This document shows positions 53,310-62,908 of a DNA stretch of 64,000 nt, one piece after another (the first letter of the stretch is position 1; the number at the start of each line of letters is the position of its first letter). The stretch is taken from positions 1 to 64,000 of the forward strand of contig CAZXYS010000008.1 of assembly GCA_964645005.1 (NCBI GenBank), read 5' to 3'. The position numbers and the translations under genes are program-made. The DNA comes from CAZXYS01 sp964645005 (GTDB lineage Bacteria; Bacteroidota; Ignavibacteria; Kapaibacteriales; UBA2268). A model generated the notes under the pieces. The model had not been told where the DNA came from, searched no databases, and worked only from the letters and a program-made list of their open reading frames with translations.

Positions 53310-54032
53310 TTAAAATACTACGACAAATCTAAGAAATTCCGGCAAATGTAATGTCGGAATAAGTCTCCATCCAAGATAAGTTCCAAAACCGATAAAAGTG
53401 ACACCGGCAAATTGCTTGATGCGGGCTATCATAGCAGTTGACATTTTTGCTTTATAGCGATTAATAACTCTGACAAGAGTGTATAGCCATGAGAAGTTAC
53501 CTATTCCGAAGCCAATTGCAAAGGCAAGGTTGCTCAAAACTGTGGTTTCAAAAAAATTGACAGCATGAATTTGCAGGGTTATATAAGTTAATGTAGGAAG
53601 AAACGTTGGATTGGGTATATTGGTCAGGGCTATTGCCACTCCCAAAAGGAAAGGTCCTTTTTGCTTAAGATTCTCAATGAATTTTGAATGATGTATGTCC
53701 TGGGATTCATCGAATATATCAATCCGGTTGTTTTTATACCTTAAATTTATTATTCCGAAAAGTACAAACCCGAGAATAATAATTATTTGCGAGATAAGCA
53801 TAATAACGGGGTGCTGCTCTGAAAAACTGCTAACAGCCCCTTTAACTGCCGAAGTAGCAAATATGACCAATGTACAGAATACTACATCCATCGAGGCGGT
53901 GCCATAAGCCATAAAAGTCCCTGGCTTTACCGAGCCTGAAAGTCCCAACCTGATGGCTACAACGCCTACGGGTCCCGGCGGCATAGCAAGTATAAAACCT
54001 AATAAAGCTCCTATTATAAAAGCTATAAACAT
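53310..54032 (-). CDS. LysE/RhtB family amino-acid exporter
   Basis: 240 residues with six predicted membrane spans. The LysE signature is FILAMPPGPVGVVAIRLGLSGSVKPG at residues 13-38; ALTNIPNPTFLPTL fits the fourth-span region. Exports an unknown amino acid or small amine. Convergent with the pentapeptide-like gene and divergent from the APC permease gene, separated from it by 267 bases that contain no obvious gene. Confidence 0.87.
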   Translation of the reverse strand: MFIAFIIGALLGFILAMPPGPVGVVAIRLGLSGSVKPGTFMAYGTASMDVVFCTLVIFATSAVKGAVSSFSEQHPVIMLISQIIIILGFVLFGIINLRYKNNRIDIFDESQDIHHSKFIENLKQKGPFLLGVAIALTNIPNPTFLPTLTYITLQIHAVNFFETTVLSNLAFAIGFGIGNFSWLYTLVRVINRYKAKMSTAMIARIKQFAGVTFIGFGTYLGWRLIPTLHLPEFLRFVVVF

Positions 54033-54299
54033 AATGTCTCAGTTTTTGATAAATGTTCTATTTTGCTTATCAGAAAATGTGTGTAAAAAATTCAACACAA
54101 TTTAAAAAAGTAAACTGAATATACCAAAAAAAGAATACATTAAAAAACTTTAATAATCAGAACTGTTCTATATTTTTAATATATATTACCCGGCTTATTT
54201 CTGATTAATGACGAATAATAATTCGATTAGTTTCGTTTAATTGTCTCCGAACTTTTCATTAAATTGCAAAATTTTAATCGCTTGATTATAAAATAAGGT

Positions 54300-55769
54300 A
54301 TGCAGGAAGATACACAAAACCAAAATAAAGGAATGCTGCCGGAGATAGGGCTCTACACAACTATAGCTATCGTTGTAGGCGCTGTCATCGGCTCCGGCAT
54401 TTTCAAAAAGCCATCGGTAATTGCAGAGCAATCAGGTTCACCGGAAATTATGCTGCTAGTCTGGGTGATAGCAGGAGTTATCACTCTCTTTGGCGCTCTA
54501 ACAAATGCCGAGATAGCCGGAATGATAACACAAACCGGCGGGCAATATGTTTTCTTCGAAAAAATGTACGGCAAATTCGTTGCCTGGCTCTATGGATGGG
54601 CTGTATTTGCAGTTATCCAGACAGGCTCCATCGCCGGCATAACTTATGTCTTTTCACACTATACCGAATACTTCATGCAACTTCCGCGATTCTCACCCGA
54701 AATTGAGAAAAACGTAGTATTGAGCATTCCTTTTATCGGAGATATCCAGCCACTGAGGGATTTCGGCGTAAAAATTCTAACCATTGGAGTTATTGGCTTT
54801 CTTTCGACTATCAATTACTGGGGAGTTCGCTTCGGTGGACGCGTATCAGCAATATTCACTACTGCCAAATTAGCCGCCATATTTTTTATAATTGTCATTG
54901 CAGTTATATTCGGCGGCGGTTCAGCCGTACATATCACACGGGAAGCCCCCACTTACGCAAGCGCCGGGTTATTCGGTGGCATTGTCGCAGCTCTCTCGGG
55001 AGCGTTCTGGTCTTACGACGGCTGGAACAACATCACCTACATAGCAGGCGAAGTCAAAAAACCACAGAAGAATATCCCATTAGCCTTATTTATAGGCACT
55101 GTCATAGTTATATCGGTGTATTTGATCTTAAATATAGCATTCTTATATGTAATACCAATAGAAGATATGGCAGGTTCCTATCTGGTTGCTTCCGACGTTG
55201 CCGAAAAAGCCATAGGCTCAGCGGGCGGTGCTGTTGTAGCTTTAGCAGTTATGATATCCACATTCGGCACCTCGAACGGCACAATTATGGTTAGTTCAAG
55301 AGTCTATTACGCAATGTCAAACAAAGGATTATTCTTCAACCCGATAGGAAAATTACACAAAAAATTCCGAACACCCGGAAACGCTCTTATCCTTCAGGCA
55401 TCTTGGTCCAGCCTGCTGGTCATGAGCGGTACATTCGACCAGCTTACCGATATGCTTATCTTCGTCAGTTGGATATTTTATGCTGCCGGAGCGTTCGGTG
55501 TATTCGTCCTCCGAAAAAAAATGCCCGATACACCCCGCCCATACAAAGTTTTCGGCTATCCTTATATTCCTGCGATTTTTGTAATATTTGCCTTTGCATT
55601 TGTCATTTTTACTTTGTATAATGATATTAGCATATATATCGAAGCGGTAAAAAATCCCGTGCCCGGACAGCCCGCTCCAATAATAAATTCGTTGTTCGGA
55701 CTTCTATTTGTAGTAATGGGTATTCCATTTTATTTGTATTTTAATTATAAGAACAAAAGAAAGGATTAA
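54300..55769 (+). CDS. APC family amino-acid permease
   Basis: 489 residues, twelve predicted spans. Motif GSGIFKKPSVI near residue 31 is the classic first-helix unwinding segment; FSYDGWNN-like FWSYDGWNNITYIAGEVKKPQKNIP is the helix-6/7 region, and TFGTSNGTIMVSSRVYYAMS follows. Probably transports amino acids. The YciO-like gene starts 2 bases after its stop, so they share a transcript. Confidence 0.9.
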   Translation: MQEDTQNQNKGMLPEIGLYTTIAIVVGAVIGSGIFKKPSVIAEQSGSPEIMLLVWVIAGVITLFGALTNAEIAGMITQTGGQYVFFEKMYGKFVAWLYGWAVFAVIQTGSIAGITYVFSHYTEYFMQLPRFSPEIEKNVVLSIPFIGDIQPLRDFGVKILTIGVIGFLSTINYWGVRFGGRVSAIFTTAKLAAIFFIIVIAVIFGGGSAVHITREAPTYASAGLFGGIVAALSGAFWSYDGWNNITYIAGEVKKPQKNIPLALFIGTVIVISVYLILNIAFLYVIPIEDMAGSYLVASDVAEKAIGSAGGAVVALAVMISTFGTSNGTIMVSSRVYYAMSNKGLFFNPIGKLHKKFRTPGNALILQASWSSLLVMSGTFDQLTDMLIFVSWIFYAAGAFGVFVLRKKMPDTPRPYKVFGYPYIPAIFVIFAFAFVIFTLYNDISIYIEAVKNPVPGQPAPIINSLFGLLFVVMGIPFYLYFNYKNKRKD

Positions 55770-55771
55770 AT

Positions 55772-56410
55772 ATGGGCGCTTTAAGATTGAACATTCACTC
55801 GCAGACCCCGGAAATGAGAAAGATCAGAAAAGTCGTAGAAGAATTGAAAAACGGCGCCGTAATTTTATATCCTACTGATACGGGTTTCGCCTTGGGGTGC
55901 GAGCTTTCAAACAAAGATGCCATCAACAGGATACGCACTATTCGAAGGATCTCCACAAAGAAAGAATTGACTTTCCTCTGCCATTCTTTATCTAACATTG
56001 CTGAATTTGCTAAAGTAAATGACGATGCATATAAGACCATAAAAACTCTTATACCGGGTCCTTACACCTTCATTCTGCCTGCTACAAAACAGGTGCCTGC
56101 ATTTGCGCAAAATCCCAAAAGAAAAACAACCGGCATCCGCGTTCCGGAAAATACAATTTCCCAGCTTCTTTTAAAACAAATTGACACTCCTATCATATCT
56201 ATTACAGCAAAACTCGAAGACGGCACATACATAGAGGAGCCGGAAGAACTCCTCGACGTTTTCTCCCCCCTCGTGGATGTTGCGGTCAGCACCGACGACT
56301 ATCATTTCCTTGGTGAATCAACTATTATCGACATGACAGATGAAGAATTTGTAATTGTCCGTGAAGGTGCAGGCATAGAAAAAGTATACGAATTAACTGA
56401 AGGGGTATAG
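55772..56410 (+). CDS. Sua5/YciO/YrdC family protein, YciO-like
   Basis: 212 residues. The nucleotide-binding YrdC fold is shown by ILYPTDTGFALGCELSNKDAINRIRTIRR, PGPYTFILPATKQVPAF and TTGIRVPENTISQLLL. The motif YPTD(S/T)G(Y/F)ALGC and length fit YciO better than TsaC/YrdC, so it may not be the essential t6A enzyme. Members bind ATP and dsRNA; the biological role of YciO is unclear. Convergent with nusB. Confidence 0.85.
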   Translation: MGALRLNIHSQTPEMRKIRKVVEELKNGAVILYPTDTGFALGCELSNKDAINRIRTIRRISTKKELTFLCHSLSNIAEFAKVNDDAYKTIKTLIPGPYTFILPATKQVPAFAQNPKRKTTGIRVPENTISQLLLKQIDTPIISITAKLEDGTYIEEPEELLDVFSPLVDVAVSTDDYHFLGESTIIDMTDEEFVIVREGAGIEKVYELTEGV

Positions 56411-56416
56411 TTATTA

Positions 56417-57004
56417 TCATCTATTGATAAGCCCCCGTCCGGATTTCTTGACTTTGCCTTCTTTCTTAAGCTTTTCATATAAAGCATCAAGTATTCCATT
56501 GATAAAGATACTGCTCTTATCAGTGGAATACTTCTTTGCTATATCTATAGCTTCATTTACGCTTACTTTTGGCGGAATATCCTCAAAATCTATCAACTCC
56601 GTAAGTGCCATATGTATCAACAACCTGTCCAGCAACGCCATACGCTCAATTTCCCAGTTCTTCGCATATTCGGTGATTAACTCATCATAGATCTCCGTAT
56701 TTTCCAATGTTTTATTGATCAATTTTCTCGAAAAATTGATATCATCCTCTTTCCAGACTATCGGAACATCCGCTTCCATCTCGATTATCTCCTCAGGTTT
56801 TAGCAGCCTTTTCTTTTCCGCAGGTTCTTCATCCGGAAAATTAAATCTCCTGAAGAACGCATGAGTAAAGATCGTATCGAGATCAACTTCGGAAATATAG
56901 TAAGCGAATAGCAATTGGAGGATTTTCTCCCGTGCAAGCCGGCGATTTCCTTTTATCTGATTCTCCTTACTTAAAGGAAAATGATAAGTGTTATCAGACA
57001 CCAT
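56417..57004 (-). CDS. nusB: transcription antitermination protein
   Basis: 195 residues, longer than the typical 140 because of an extended middle (residues about 55-95). RRLAREKILQLLFAYYIS begins the fold, ERMALLDRLLIHMALTELI the second helical bundle, and PPKVSVNEAIDIAKKYSTDKSSIFINGILDAL the conserved C-terminal signature. NusB with NusE binds the rRNA boxA to allow antitermination. Stop codons of yciO-like and nusB are 6 bases apart, convergent. Confidence 0.93.
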   Translation of the reverse strand: MVSDNTYHFPLSKENQIKGNRRLAREKILQLLFAYYISEVDLDTIFTHAFFRRFNFPDEEPAEKKRLLKPEEIIEMEADVPIVWKEDDINFSRKLINKTLENTEIYDELITEYAKNWEIERMALLDRLLIHMALTELIDFEDIPPKVSVNEAIDIAKKYSTDKSSIFINGILDALYEKLKKEGKVKKSGRGLINR

Positions 57005-57054
57005 AATTTTTCAAAATATTTAAGAAAAAAACTACTCAACAAATATAATCTTAA

Positions 57055-57118
57055 TTTATTTTAGAAATACAATTTTTTTATTATATCTGCAATTTTCTTG
57101 TTATATTTCTAAAATAAA
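57055..57118. repeat. 15-base inverted repeat in the nusB/mlaE divergent region
   Basis: TTTATTTTAGAAATA (57055-57069) and TATTTCTAAAATAAA (57104-57118) are exact reverse complements separated by 34 bases. They lie between the nusB start and the mlaE start, so an operator for divergent promoters, or a transcript hairpin, is possible. Confidence 0.75.
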
Positions 57119-57224
57119 AATTCTCTGAACAATTTACTTTTAAAACATTATTCATATATTTAAGTTATATTACTTTTTCCATTTCTTTCATGTTCATAAT
57201 TTTAACAACTCATTGTCGAAAAAC

Positions 57225-58370
57225 ATGGGAAAAAATTTTAACAAAGAAAAATTCATTGAAATAGAGAAGGGTAACGGCTCTGCCGTCTTGTTTTTAAAGG
57301 GTGATGTAAACATCAGAAATGCCAACAATTACGACAGCTCTCTCGACCCCGAGAACGACCTGCAAGACATATCCGAACTCATTGTCGATCTTAGCAGAGC
57401 AGGGGATTACGACTCCTTCCTCGTCGTATTCCTCAGCGGACTGAAGACATTCTGCAATCAAAACAACATCCAATACAAAACCGGCGGCGTACAAAAGAAA
57501 ATGCAGGGCTTCCTCGACATTCTCGAACCAAAAACAATCATAACCGAAGAAGCATCCTCCATAGCTCCAAACTTCTCCTTTTTCTTCATCCGCGTTGGTG
57601 AAAAAACTATCAAAGTGCTGAAAGATAGCAAGAGATTCATCGAATTCTTCGGTGAAATAATTATTAAATACTTCAACCTGCTCATACATCCCGGCGACAT
57701 GCGATGGAAAGACTTCCCTTTCCATTTCCTGCGCGCAGGCGTCAGCGCATTACCCATCGTCCTGCTAATCGTATTCCTGATCGGCGTCATTACCGGATAC
57801 CAAGGTGCCCTCCAGCTAAAACAATTCGGCGCCGACATCTACATCGCCGACCTCATCGGCATCTCGATCACAAGGGAATTAGGTCCACTGATGACAGCCA
57901 TCCTCGTAGCAGGGCGCTCCGGCTCCGCATTCGCAGCAGAAATCGGCACAATGAAAGTCTCCGAGGAAATCGATGCCCTGCAATCCATGGGCTTCGACCA
58001 CACAAAATTTCTCGTTTTGCCAAGAGTAACAGCTGTCGTTATTGCGATGCCCTTACTTACCATCCTTGCTGACTTCGCAGGAATCGGCGGCGGACTGCTG
58101 TCAGCAATCAGCACACTCGACATCACAATCTCCGGCTACATCAACGAACTCCAGCGAGCACTCAACTTCGCTCATATCTTCAGCGGCATCGGCAAAAGCG
58201 CAATATTCGGTTTTTTAATAGCCACCGTCGGCTGCTTCCAGGGTATGCAGGTCCACGGCGGCGCAGAAAGCGTCGGAAAATACACCACAGCATCAGTTGT
58301 CAGCGGCGTATTCCTTATAATAATAAGCGACGCAATTTTCACATTCATTTTCCAGGTCTTGGGGATATAA
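57225..58370 (+). CDS. mlaE: MlaE-type ABC lipid transporter permease with N-terminal domain
   Basis: 381 residues. Residues about 1-125 resemble a STAS-like region (LFLKGDVNIRNANNY, ISELIVDLSRAGDY). The MlaE permease follows (about 150-381): ITGYQGALQLKQFGADIYIADLIGISITRELGPLMTAILVAGRSGSAFAAEIGTM is the family hallmark read over several segments. It works with an ATPase to move phospholipids between membranes. I chose the ATG at 57225; a TTG at 57213 is in frame. MlaF follows 3 bases later. Confidence 0.9.
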   Translation: MGKNFNKEKFIEIEKGNGSAVLFLKGDVNIRNANNYDSSLDPENDLQDISELIVDLSRAGDYDSFLVVFLSGLKTFCNQNNIQYKTGGVQKKMQGFLDILEPKTIITEEASSIAPNFSFFFIRVGEKTIKVLKDSKRFIEFFGEIIIKYFNLLIHPGDMRWKDFPFHFLRAGVSALPIVLLIVFLIGVITGYQGALQLKQFGADIYIADLIGISITRELGPLMTAILVAGRSGSAFAAEIGTMKVSEEIDALQSMGFDHTKFLVLPRVTAVVIAMPLLTILADFAGIGGGLLSAISTLDITISGYINELQRALNFAHIFSGIGKSAIFGFLIATVGCFQGMQVHGGAESVGKYTTASVVSGVFLIIISDAIFTFIFQVLGI

Positions 58371-58373
58371 TTT

Positions 58374-59138
58374 ATGGAAACAAACGGAAGAAATAAAGTA
58401 ATCGAAGTCAAAGACGTCTCCGTTAAATACGGCGACTTCACCGTCCTCGAAAACATAAATTTCGACGTCTACGAAAACGAAATCTTCGTCATCGTCGGCG
58501 GCAGCGGCAGCGGCAAAAGCACCGTCCTGCGACAGCTCATCGGACTCGAAAAACCCACCGAAGGCGAAGTACTAATCGACGGCGATAGCTTCTTCGACGC
58601 TTCCGGAGAAAAATACCGCCAGATCATCCGCAAATTCGGCGTACTATTCCAATCCGGCGGACTTTTCGCATCTATGACCATCGCCGAAAACATAGCCCTG
58701 GTGATGGAAACCTACACTGACCTCCCCGAAGAAAGAATCGTCGACCTCGTCAACCTCAAAATGAAAGCTGTCGGACTTGAAGGCTTCGACGACTACTTCC
58801 CATCCGAGATCAGCGGGGGCATGAAAAAGCGCGCAGGAATAGCCCGTGCAATATCACTCGACCCCAACATCCTTTTCTTCGACGAACCCTCCTCCGGCTT
58901 GGATCCGGTAACAGCCGCTTCAATAGACAAATTAATAAACGAATTAAATTCCGGTTTAGGCACAACAATGGTTGTTATAAGCCACGATCTTGCCAGTATC
59001 GAGCAAATCGCACACCGGGTCATAATGCTCGACAAATCATCCACAGGCATAGTTGCCGAAGGCACCGTAGAAGAGCTCAGGCAAATGAAAGACAAACAAC
59101 TCGTATACAATTTTTTCAACAGGAAACCGGCAAACTAA
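58374..59138 (+). CDS. mlaF: MlaF-type ABC transporter ATP-binding protein
   Basis: 254 residues. Walker A is GGSGSGKST (residues about 42-50), the Q-loop FQSGGLF, the signature SEISGGMKKRAGIARA (ISGGM is characteristic of MlaF), Walker B ILFFDEPSSGLD and the H-loop VISHDL. It pairs with MlaE; together they energise outer-membrane lipid asymmetry. A MlaD substrate-binding gene is not found immediately downstream; instead repeats begin. Confidence 0.93.
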   Translation: METNGRNKVIEVKDVSVKYGDFTVLENINFDVYENEIFVIVGGSGSGKSTVLRQLIGLEKPTEGEVLIDGDSFFDASGEKYRQIIRKFGVLFQSGGLFASMTIAENIALVMETYTDLPEERIVDLVNLKMKAVGLEGFDDYFPSEISGGMKKRAGIARAISLDPNILFFDEPSSGLDPVTAASIDKLINELNSGLGTTMVVISHDLASIEQIAHRVIMLDKSSTGIVAEGTVEELRQMKDKQLVYNFFNRKPAN

Positions 59139-59929
59139 AAAAATCAAGGGACTGTCCCAAAAGCCATGCAAAATTTATCTTTGTTTAACTAAATTCAGAG
59201 GTATATCGCAACTTCACTTTGACTTTTAGTTCAGCCCCTTTTTTTTATAAAGAACATTCCGTCTAAGTTTAATAGACGTCTATATTAATTAAGACACATC
59301 AACCCCAAAAAAGTTGCAAAATCCACCAAAAAAATCATTAAAAATGACATTGCGGGGAGCGCAGCGACAAAGCAATCTCTCGACTTACCATCCCCGTCAG
59401 ATCTTACATCTGACGACATTCCCCCTTAAAAAAGGGGGACAAAGGGGGTTGTGACAATTCGTAATTCATAATTGAATGAACGCCACTGTGGCTCTGTATA
59501 AAAACCCTGCTTGCTAAATTCCGATTTAGCAGGCAAAATTTCCCACAAAGTTGTACTTTGTTTAGTAATCAGTATAATTATACTAATCGGCGATAATCTA
59601 TAGTTCAGACGTCGCCTATATCATCATACCACTTTGCTTTTGGTCTCTTTTCGTGAAAAAATTCTTAACTTTAACCATCAGCCTTTTACCTTTTTTTAAA
59701 AACCGCATATTTTTTAAACTATCCCAAGACCGTCTCAGGGTATATTTTGGACGGTTTTCTTGTCGTTACATACCCGCATAATTATATTGCAGGCAAAAAA
59801 CACAAAAACAAGAATTAAGTTGTTCATTGATAATTGAAAATTTCTTCAACCGGTAACCAGCAGCCAGTTACCAATCAACAGTATCAGGCGTTCAACACAA
59901 AAGCCAAAATTTTGTCAGCAGCTCGACCA
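59139..59929. repeat. palindrome-rich intergenic region after mlaF
   Basis: 791 bases without a supportable gene. It contains GGGAC-T-GTCCC near 59152, a CATTGCGGGGAGCGCAGCGA element at 59345, CGTCAGATCTTACATCTGACG at 59404 (same motif as in the 245-base repeat), CCCCCTT-AAAA-AAGGGGG at 59421-59438, TGCTAAAT-TCCG-ATTTAGCA at 59512-59531, ACAAAGT-TGT-ACTTTGT at 59545-59561 and the 14-base palindrome AGTATAATTATACT at 59571-59584. A weak GACCGTC/GACGGTTTT hairpin near 59730-59765 could be a terminator. Confidence 0.75.
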
Positions 59930-60745
59930 TCATTTATTAAAGACATGCACATCCCGCTGCGGGAAAGGAATCGAGATATTATTTCGGTCAAACTCCAGCT
60001 TCACCTTCTCATGCATGTCGAAATAAATGCCCCAGTAATCAGAGGTATTGCACCACAGGCGCGCTGACAGATTCACCGAGCTATCCCCCAGCTCAGCCAC
60101 AAAAATCTGAGGGGCGGGTTCCTTCAGAACCCTTTCATCCGCCTCAGCCAGAGTTTTGATTACGTCTCTTGCTTTCAGGATATCATCGCCGTAGCCAATC
60201 CCGAAGAGCAGGTCGCAGCGGCGGGTAGGTTCTGCAGTGATATTCGTCACAGCGGAATTAGAGAGCTGCCCATTTGGAATGATCACCTTCTGATTATCGG
60301 CAGTTTTAAGCACAGTATAAAAAATACTGATCTCATCGACCCTGCCGATAAATCCGAGTGCATCGATCCAGTCATCCACCCGGAACGGCTTCAGGATAAG
60401 GATCAGCACCCCTCCGGCAAAATTCCCGAGGCTGCCCTGAAGCGCCAGCCCAATAGCAAAGCCTGCGGCAGCCAGCACCGCCACAAACGAGCTCGTCTCG
60501 ACACCGACCATCCCAATAACACTGATTATCAACAGCACTTTGAGCAGAACACCAAGAATCCCCGTTAGAAAATTCCGCAGCGAAACATCCACTTCCTTCT
60601 TTTCGATCACCCTGCCAAAGATCCGGGTAATCCTGCCGATCACCCACCAGCCAATAATCAGCGCCAATACCGCAAGCAGCACCTTCGGCGCATATCCAAC
60701 AAGCATAGAATATCCCATCTCCAAATATTTATCAAAATTTTCCAT
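59930..60745 (-). CDS. small-conductance mechanosensitive channel (MscS family)
   Basis: 271 residues with three N-terminal spans (about 15-105). The pore helix and beta-domain entrance AAAGFAIGLALQGSLGNFAGGVLILILKPFRVDDWID are canonical when read across residues 90-127, and GRVDEISIFYTVLKTADNQKVIIPNGQLSN is the beta domain. It opens on osmotic downshock to release solutes. The gene is followed 54 bases further on by a DUF3078 gene upstream on the same strand. Confidence 0.93.
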   Translation of the reverse strand: MENFDKYLEMGYSMLVGYAPKVLLAVLALIIGWWVIGRITRIFGRVIEKKEVDVSLRNFLTGILGVLLKVLLIISVIGMVGVETSSFVAVLAAAGFAIGLALQGSLGNFAGGVLILILKPFRVDDWIDALGFIGRVDEISIFYTVLKTADNQKVIIPNGQLSNSAVTNITAEPTRRCDLLFGIGYGDDILKARDVIKTLAEADERVLKEPAPQIFVAELGDSSVNLSARLWCNTSDYWGIYFDMHEKVKLEFDRNNISIPFPQRDVHVFNK

Positions 60746-60799
60746 ATCATCCTCCTAATAAAATTTTGTTATAGAAAAACACCAACTACATTAACATAC

Positions 60800-61645
60800 C
60801 TAAAACAAATTAAAAGTCAGCCCTAATTGCAGCGCTTCCTTAATCTGCGTCTTCAGCGACTGATTCTTCTGATAAACGATCAGCACATTGAGATTGACAT
60901 TCACATACTTATTGATCTGCGCAGTGATGGTATTATCCCAGCGGACATCCCACACATCTAGACTCGTAAACCGCGTGAACAGCCTCAACTTACTTGAGTA
61001 GAGAAGATTCTCCCCCAGACTCTGATTAACATCGGTTACAGACTCGATACCAGTTTCGAATCTAAAGGATTCTATTTCATCTTTAGTCTCAGGATCATCG
61101 GAAAAATTAATAAATTCATCGGCAAACGTCTCCTGAAAACCTACACCCAGCCTCGTCTGGATATTTTCCAATTGATCATACGCGAAACCAATACTCTGAG
61201 AAATATAGCCAGGATCGAAAAAATCCATTATCTTATTCCTCGAACTATCCGTATACTTAAACCCGGCAACGATGGTAGTTCTGATCGTATTGCTGAAATA
61301 CGGATCGACCACCCATCCCAACTGTCTCGACAGAACTGTCTCCTGATATAGCTCATTATCATTCGTCTTGAAACCCGCATCACCCGTTTTAGTCTGCCCG
61401 TAAGCAAGCTTCAGGCTGTTTTTGAATTTCCACTTCTCGGAAAAATAATTCAACCCGAAATTGCCAAGCAGACCGTATGTTATGGAATTCTCGCCGCCCT
61501 GAGTCCAGTTATCAAAAGCTATCTGGCTGATGTTCAAGCCCGCAATCCCTTTGGGAATCCACTTGTTCAAATTCGTGCTATCTTTTTCCTGCGCAAAAAT
61601 TTGCCCTGCCGCTAAAAACATTATTAGGATTAGTACTTTTTTCAT
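60800..61645 (-). CDS. DUF3078 outer-membrane beta-barrel protein
   Basis: 281 residues: signal peptide (KKVLILIMFLAAGQIFAQ) and a strand-rich body ending in Phe (LGLTFNLF), as in outer-membrane barrels. The opening GIAGLNISQIAFDNWTQGGENSITYG matches the DUF3078 hallmark, found almost only in Bacteroidota and relatives. Function unknown. It lies 54 bases upstream of the MscS gene; the two may be co-transcribed. Confidence 0.87.
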   Translation of the reverse strand: MKKVLILIMFLAAGQIFAQEKDSTNLNKWIPKGIAGLNISQIAFDNWTQGGENSITYGLLGNFGLNYFSEKWKFKNSLKLAYGQTKTGDAGFKTNDNELYQETVLSRQLGWVVDPYFSNTIRTTIVAGFKYTDSSRNKIMDFFDPGYISQSIGFAYDQLENIQTRLGVGFQETFADEFINFSDDPETKDEIESFRFETGIESVTDVNQSLGENLLYSSKLRLFTRFTSLDVWDVRWDNTITAQINKYVNVNLNVLIVYQKNQSLKTQIKEALQLGLTFNLF

Positions 61646-61764
61646 ATACGCTCCCCCTTATGATTTAATATATAAATGAATCTATTTTAGATTTTTAAAA
61701 CAATAAGTTATAAAAAATGATCTTTCCGGCAAAACACTATTTGTGTATAGAAAAATTCGAAGAA

Positions 61765-62889
61765 TTACATTATAAAATCAATAAAGTTTTCATTATTGAT
61801 CATTTGAAATGTACTGTCCGAATAAGCTTCCATGAATTTCTTCGGCTTTTTGAACTTAGCTTTGGGATTCCATTTTATTTCGTATGCATGAATTTTCCCA
61901 GCCCCTTCTTCAATATAATCTATTTCCTGATGCTGAGTAGTTCTCCAAAAATAGCTGCCCAACCTTTCCTGTTTGTTACTCAGATATTTCATTCTTTCGG
62001 ATATTATGAAATTTTCCCACAGGGCTCCCTTGTCAACTCTCAATTCCAATGGATTGAAATTATTGATTATTGCATTTCTGATCCCCGTATCCCAAAAGTA
62101 CAATTTTCTACTACGTTTCAATTCTTGTCTCATATTTCTGCAAAAAGACTTTAATGAAAATATAACAAACGCTTTTTCAAGAAGATCAATATATTTTGAA
62201 ATAGTGTTTTTATCTACCCCAACCGTCGACGAAAGTTCATTATATGAAACTTCATTACCTAATTGTAAGGCTATTGCCTTGACCAATTTATCAAGAATAT
62301 AAGGCTTTCTGATGTTACCAAGTGACAACAGATCCTTAAAAAGATAGCTGGATATCAATTCTGTAAGAATTTCCTGTTCCTCTCCCGGATGATTCACTAC
62401 ATCAGGATAATAACCATATATCAATCTGTGTTCTAATGCTCGCTTTTCCTCAATCAAAGAAAATTCACCGGCAAGTTCGGAAAAAGAAAAAGGATATAAA
62501 TTGAACTCGAATTTCCTGCCTGTAAGAGGTTCATTCAGTTTGCTTGTTATTTCAAGTGAAGATGAACCTGTGATGATTAGTTGTACGCCTGGTATTTGAT
62601 CGACAATTAATTTGCTTGTAAGACCGATATTTTCTATCCTTTGTGCTTCATCAACGATAAGCAATTCTTTTGAACCTATATACTGTTTTAATTGTGTTGA
62701 AGAAGGATTATTTAAAAACTGTCGGATATCAGGTTCGTCACAATTCCAGTATGTCCATGATAAATCACTTTCCTCGGCTATATGTTTAACCAGAGTAGTT
62801 TTTCCTACCTGTCTTGCTCCTATTAAAATAACAGCTTTATTTTTATTGATTCTTTTTACGATTATCCGGGTTAAATCTCTCTGTATCAT
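61765..62889 (-). CDS. AAA+ ATPase with C-terminal DUF4143 domain
   Basis: 374 residues. Walker A GARQVGKTTL starts near residue 22 and Walker B is LLIVDEAQR; the sensor motif IITGSSS follows. DUF4143 occupies the C terminus (KLYFWDTGIRNAIINNFNPLE, then QEIDYIEEGAGKIHAYEIKW), a nuclease-like fold in which D and ExK residues (EIDYI, EIK) are visible. Such ATPases are mobile or stress-related and often stand alone. Gene body and surroundings are AT-rich. The ATG at 62889 is used; a TTG at 62925 is in frame. It is preceded by a 32-base-period repeat array. Confidence 0.86.
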   Translation of the reverse strand: MIQRDLTRIIVKRINKNKAVILIGARQVGKTTLVKHIAEESDLSWTYWNCDEPDIRQFLNNPSSTQLKQYIGSKELLIVDEAQRIENIGLTSKLIVDQIPGVQLIITGSSSLEITSKLNEPLTGRKFEFNLYPFSFSELAGEFSLIEEKRALEHRLIYGYYPDVVNHPGEEQEILTELISSYLFKDLLSLGNIRKPYILDKLVKAIALQLGNEVSYNELSSTVGVDKNTISKYIDLLEKAFVIFSLKSFCRNMRQELKRSRKLYFWDTGIRNAIINNFNPLELRVDKGALWENFIISERMKYLSNKQERLGSYFWRTTQHQEIDYIEEGAGKIHAYEIKWNPKAKFKKPKKFMEAYSDSTFQMINNENFIDFIM

Positions 62890-62908
62890 TTCATTATTAC
62901 AATTTGTA

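Noticed and set aside
59834..60067. Plus-strand frame of 77 codons before the MscS gene
   Set aside because: It overlaps the C-terminal coding part of MscS in antisense and has no signal or motif.
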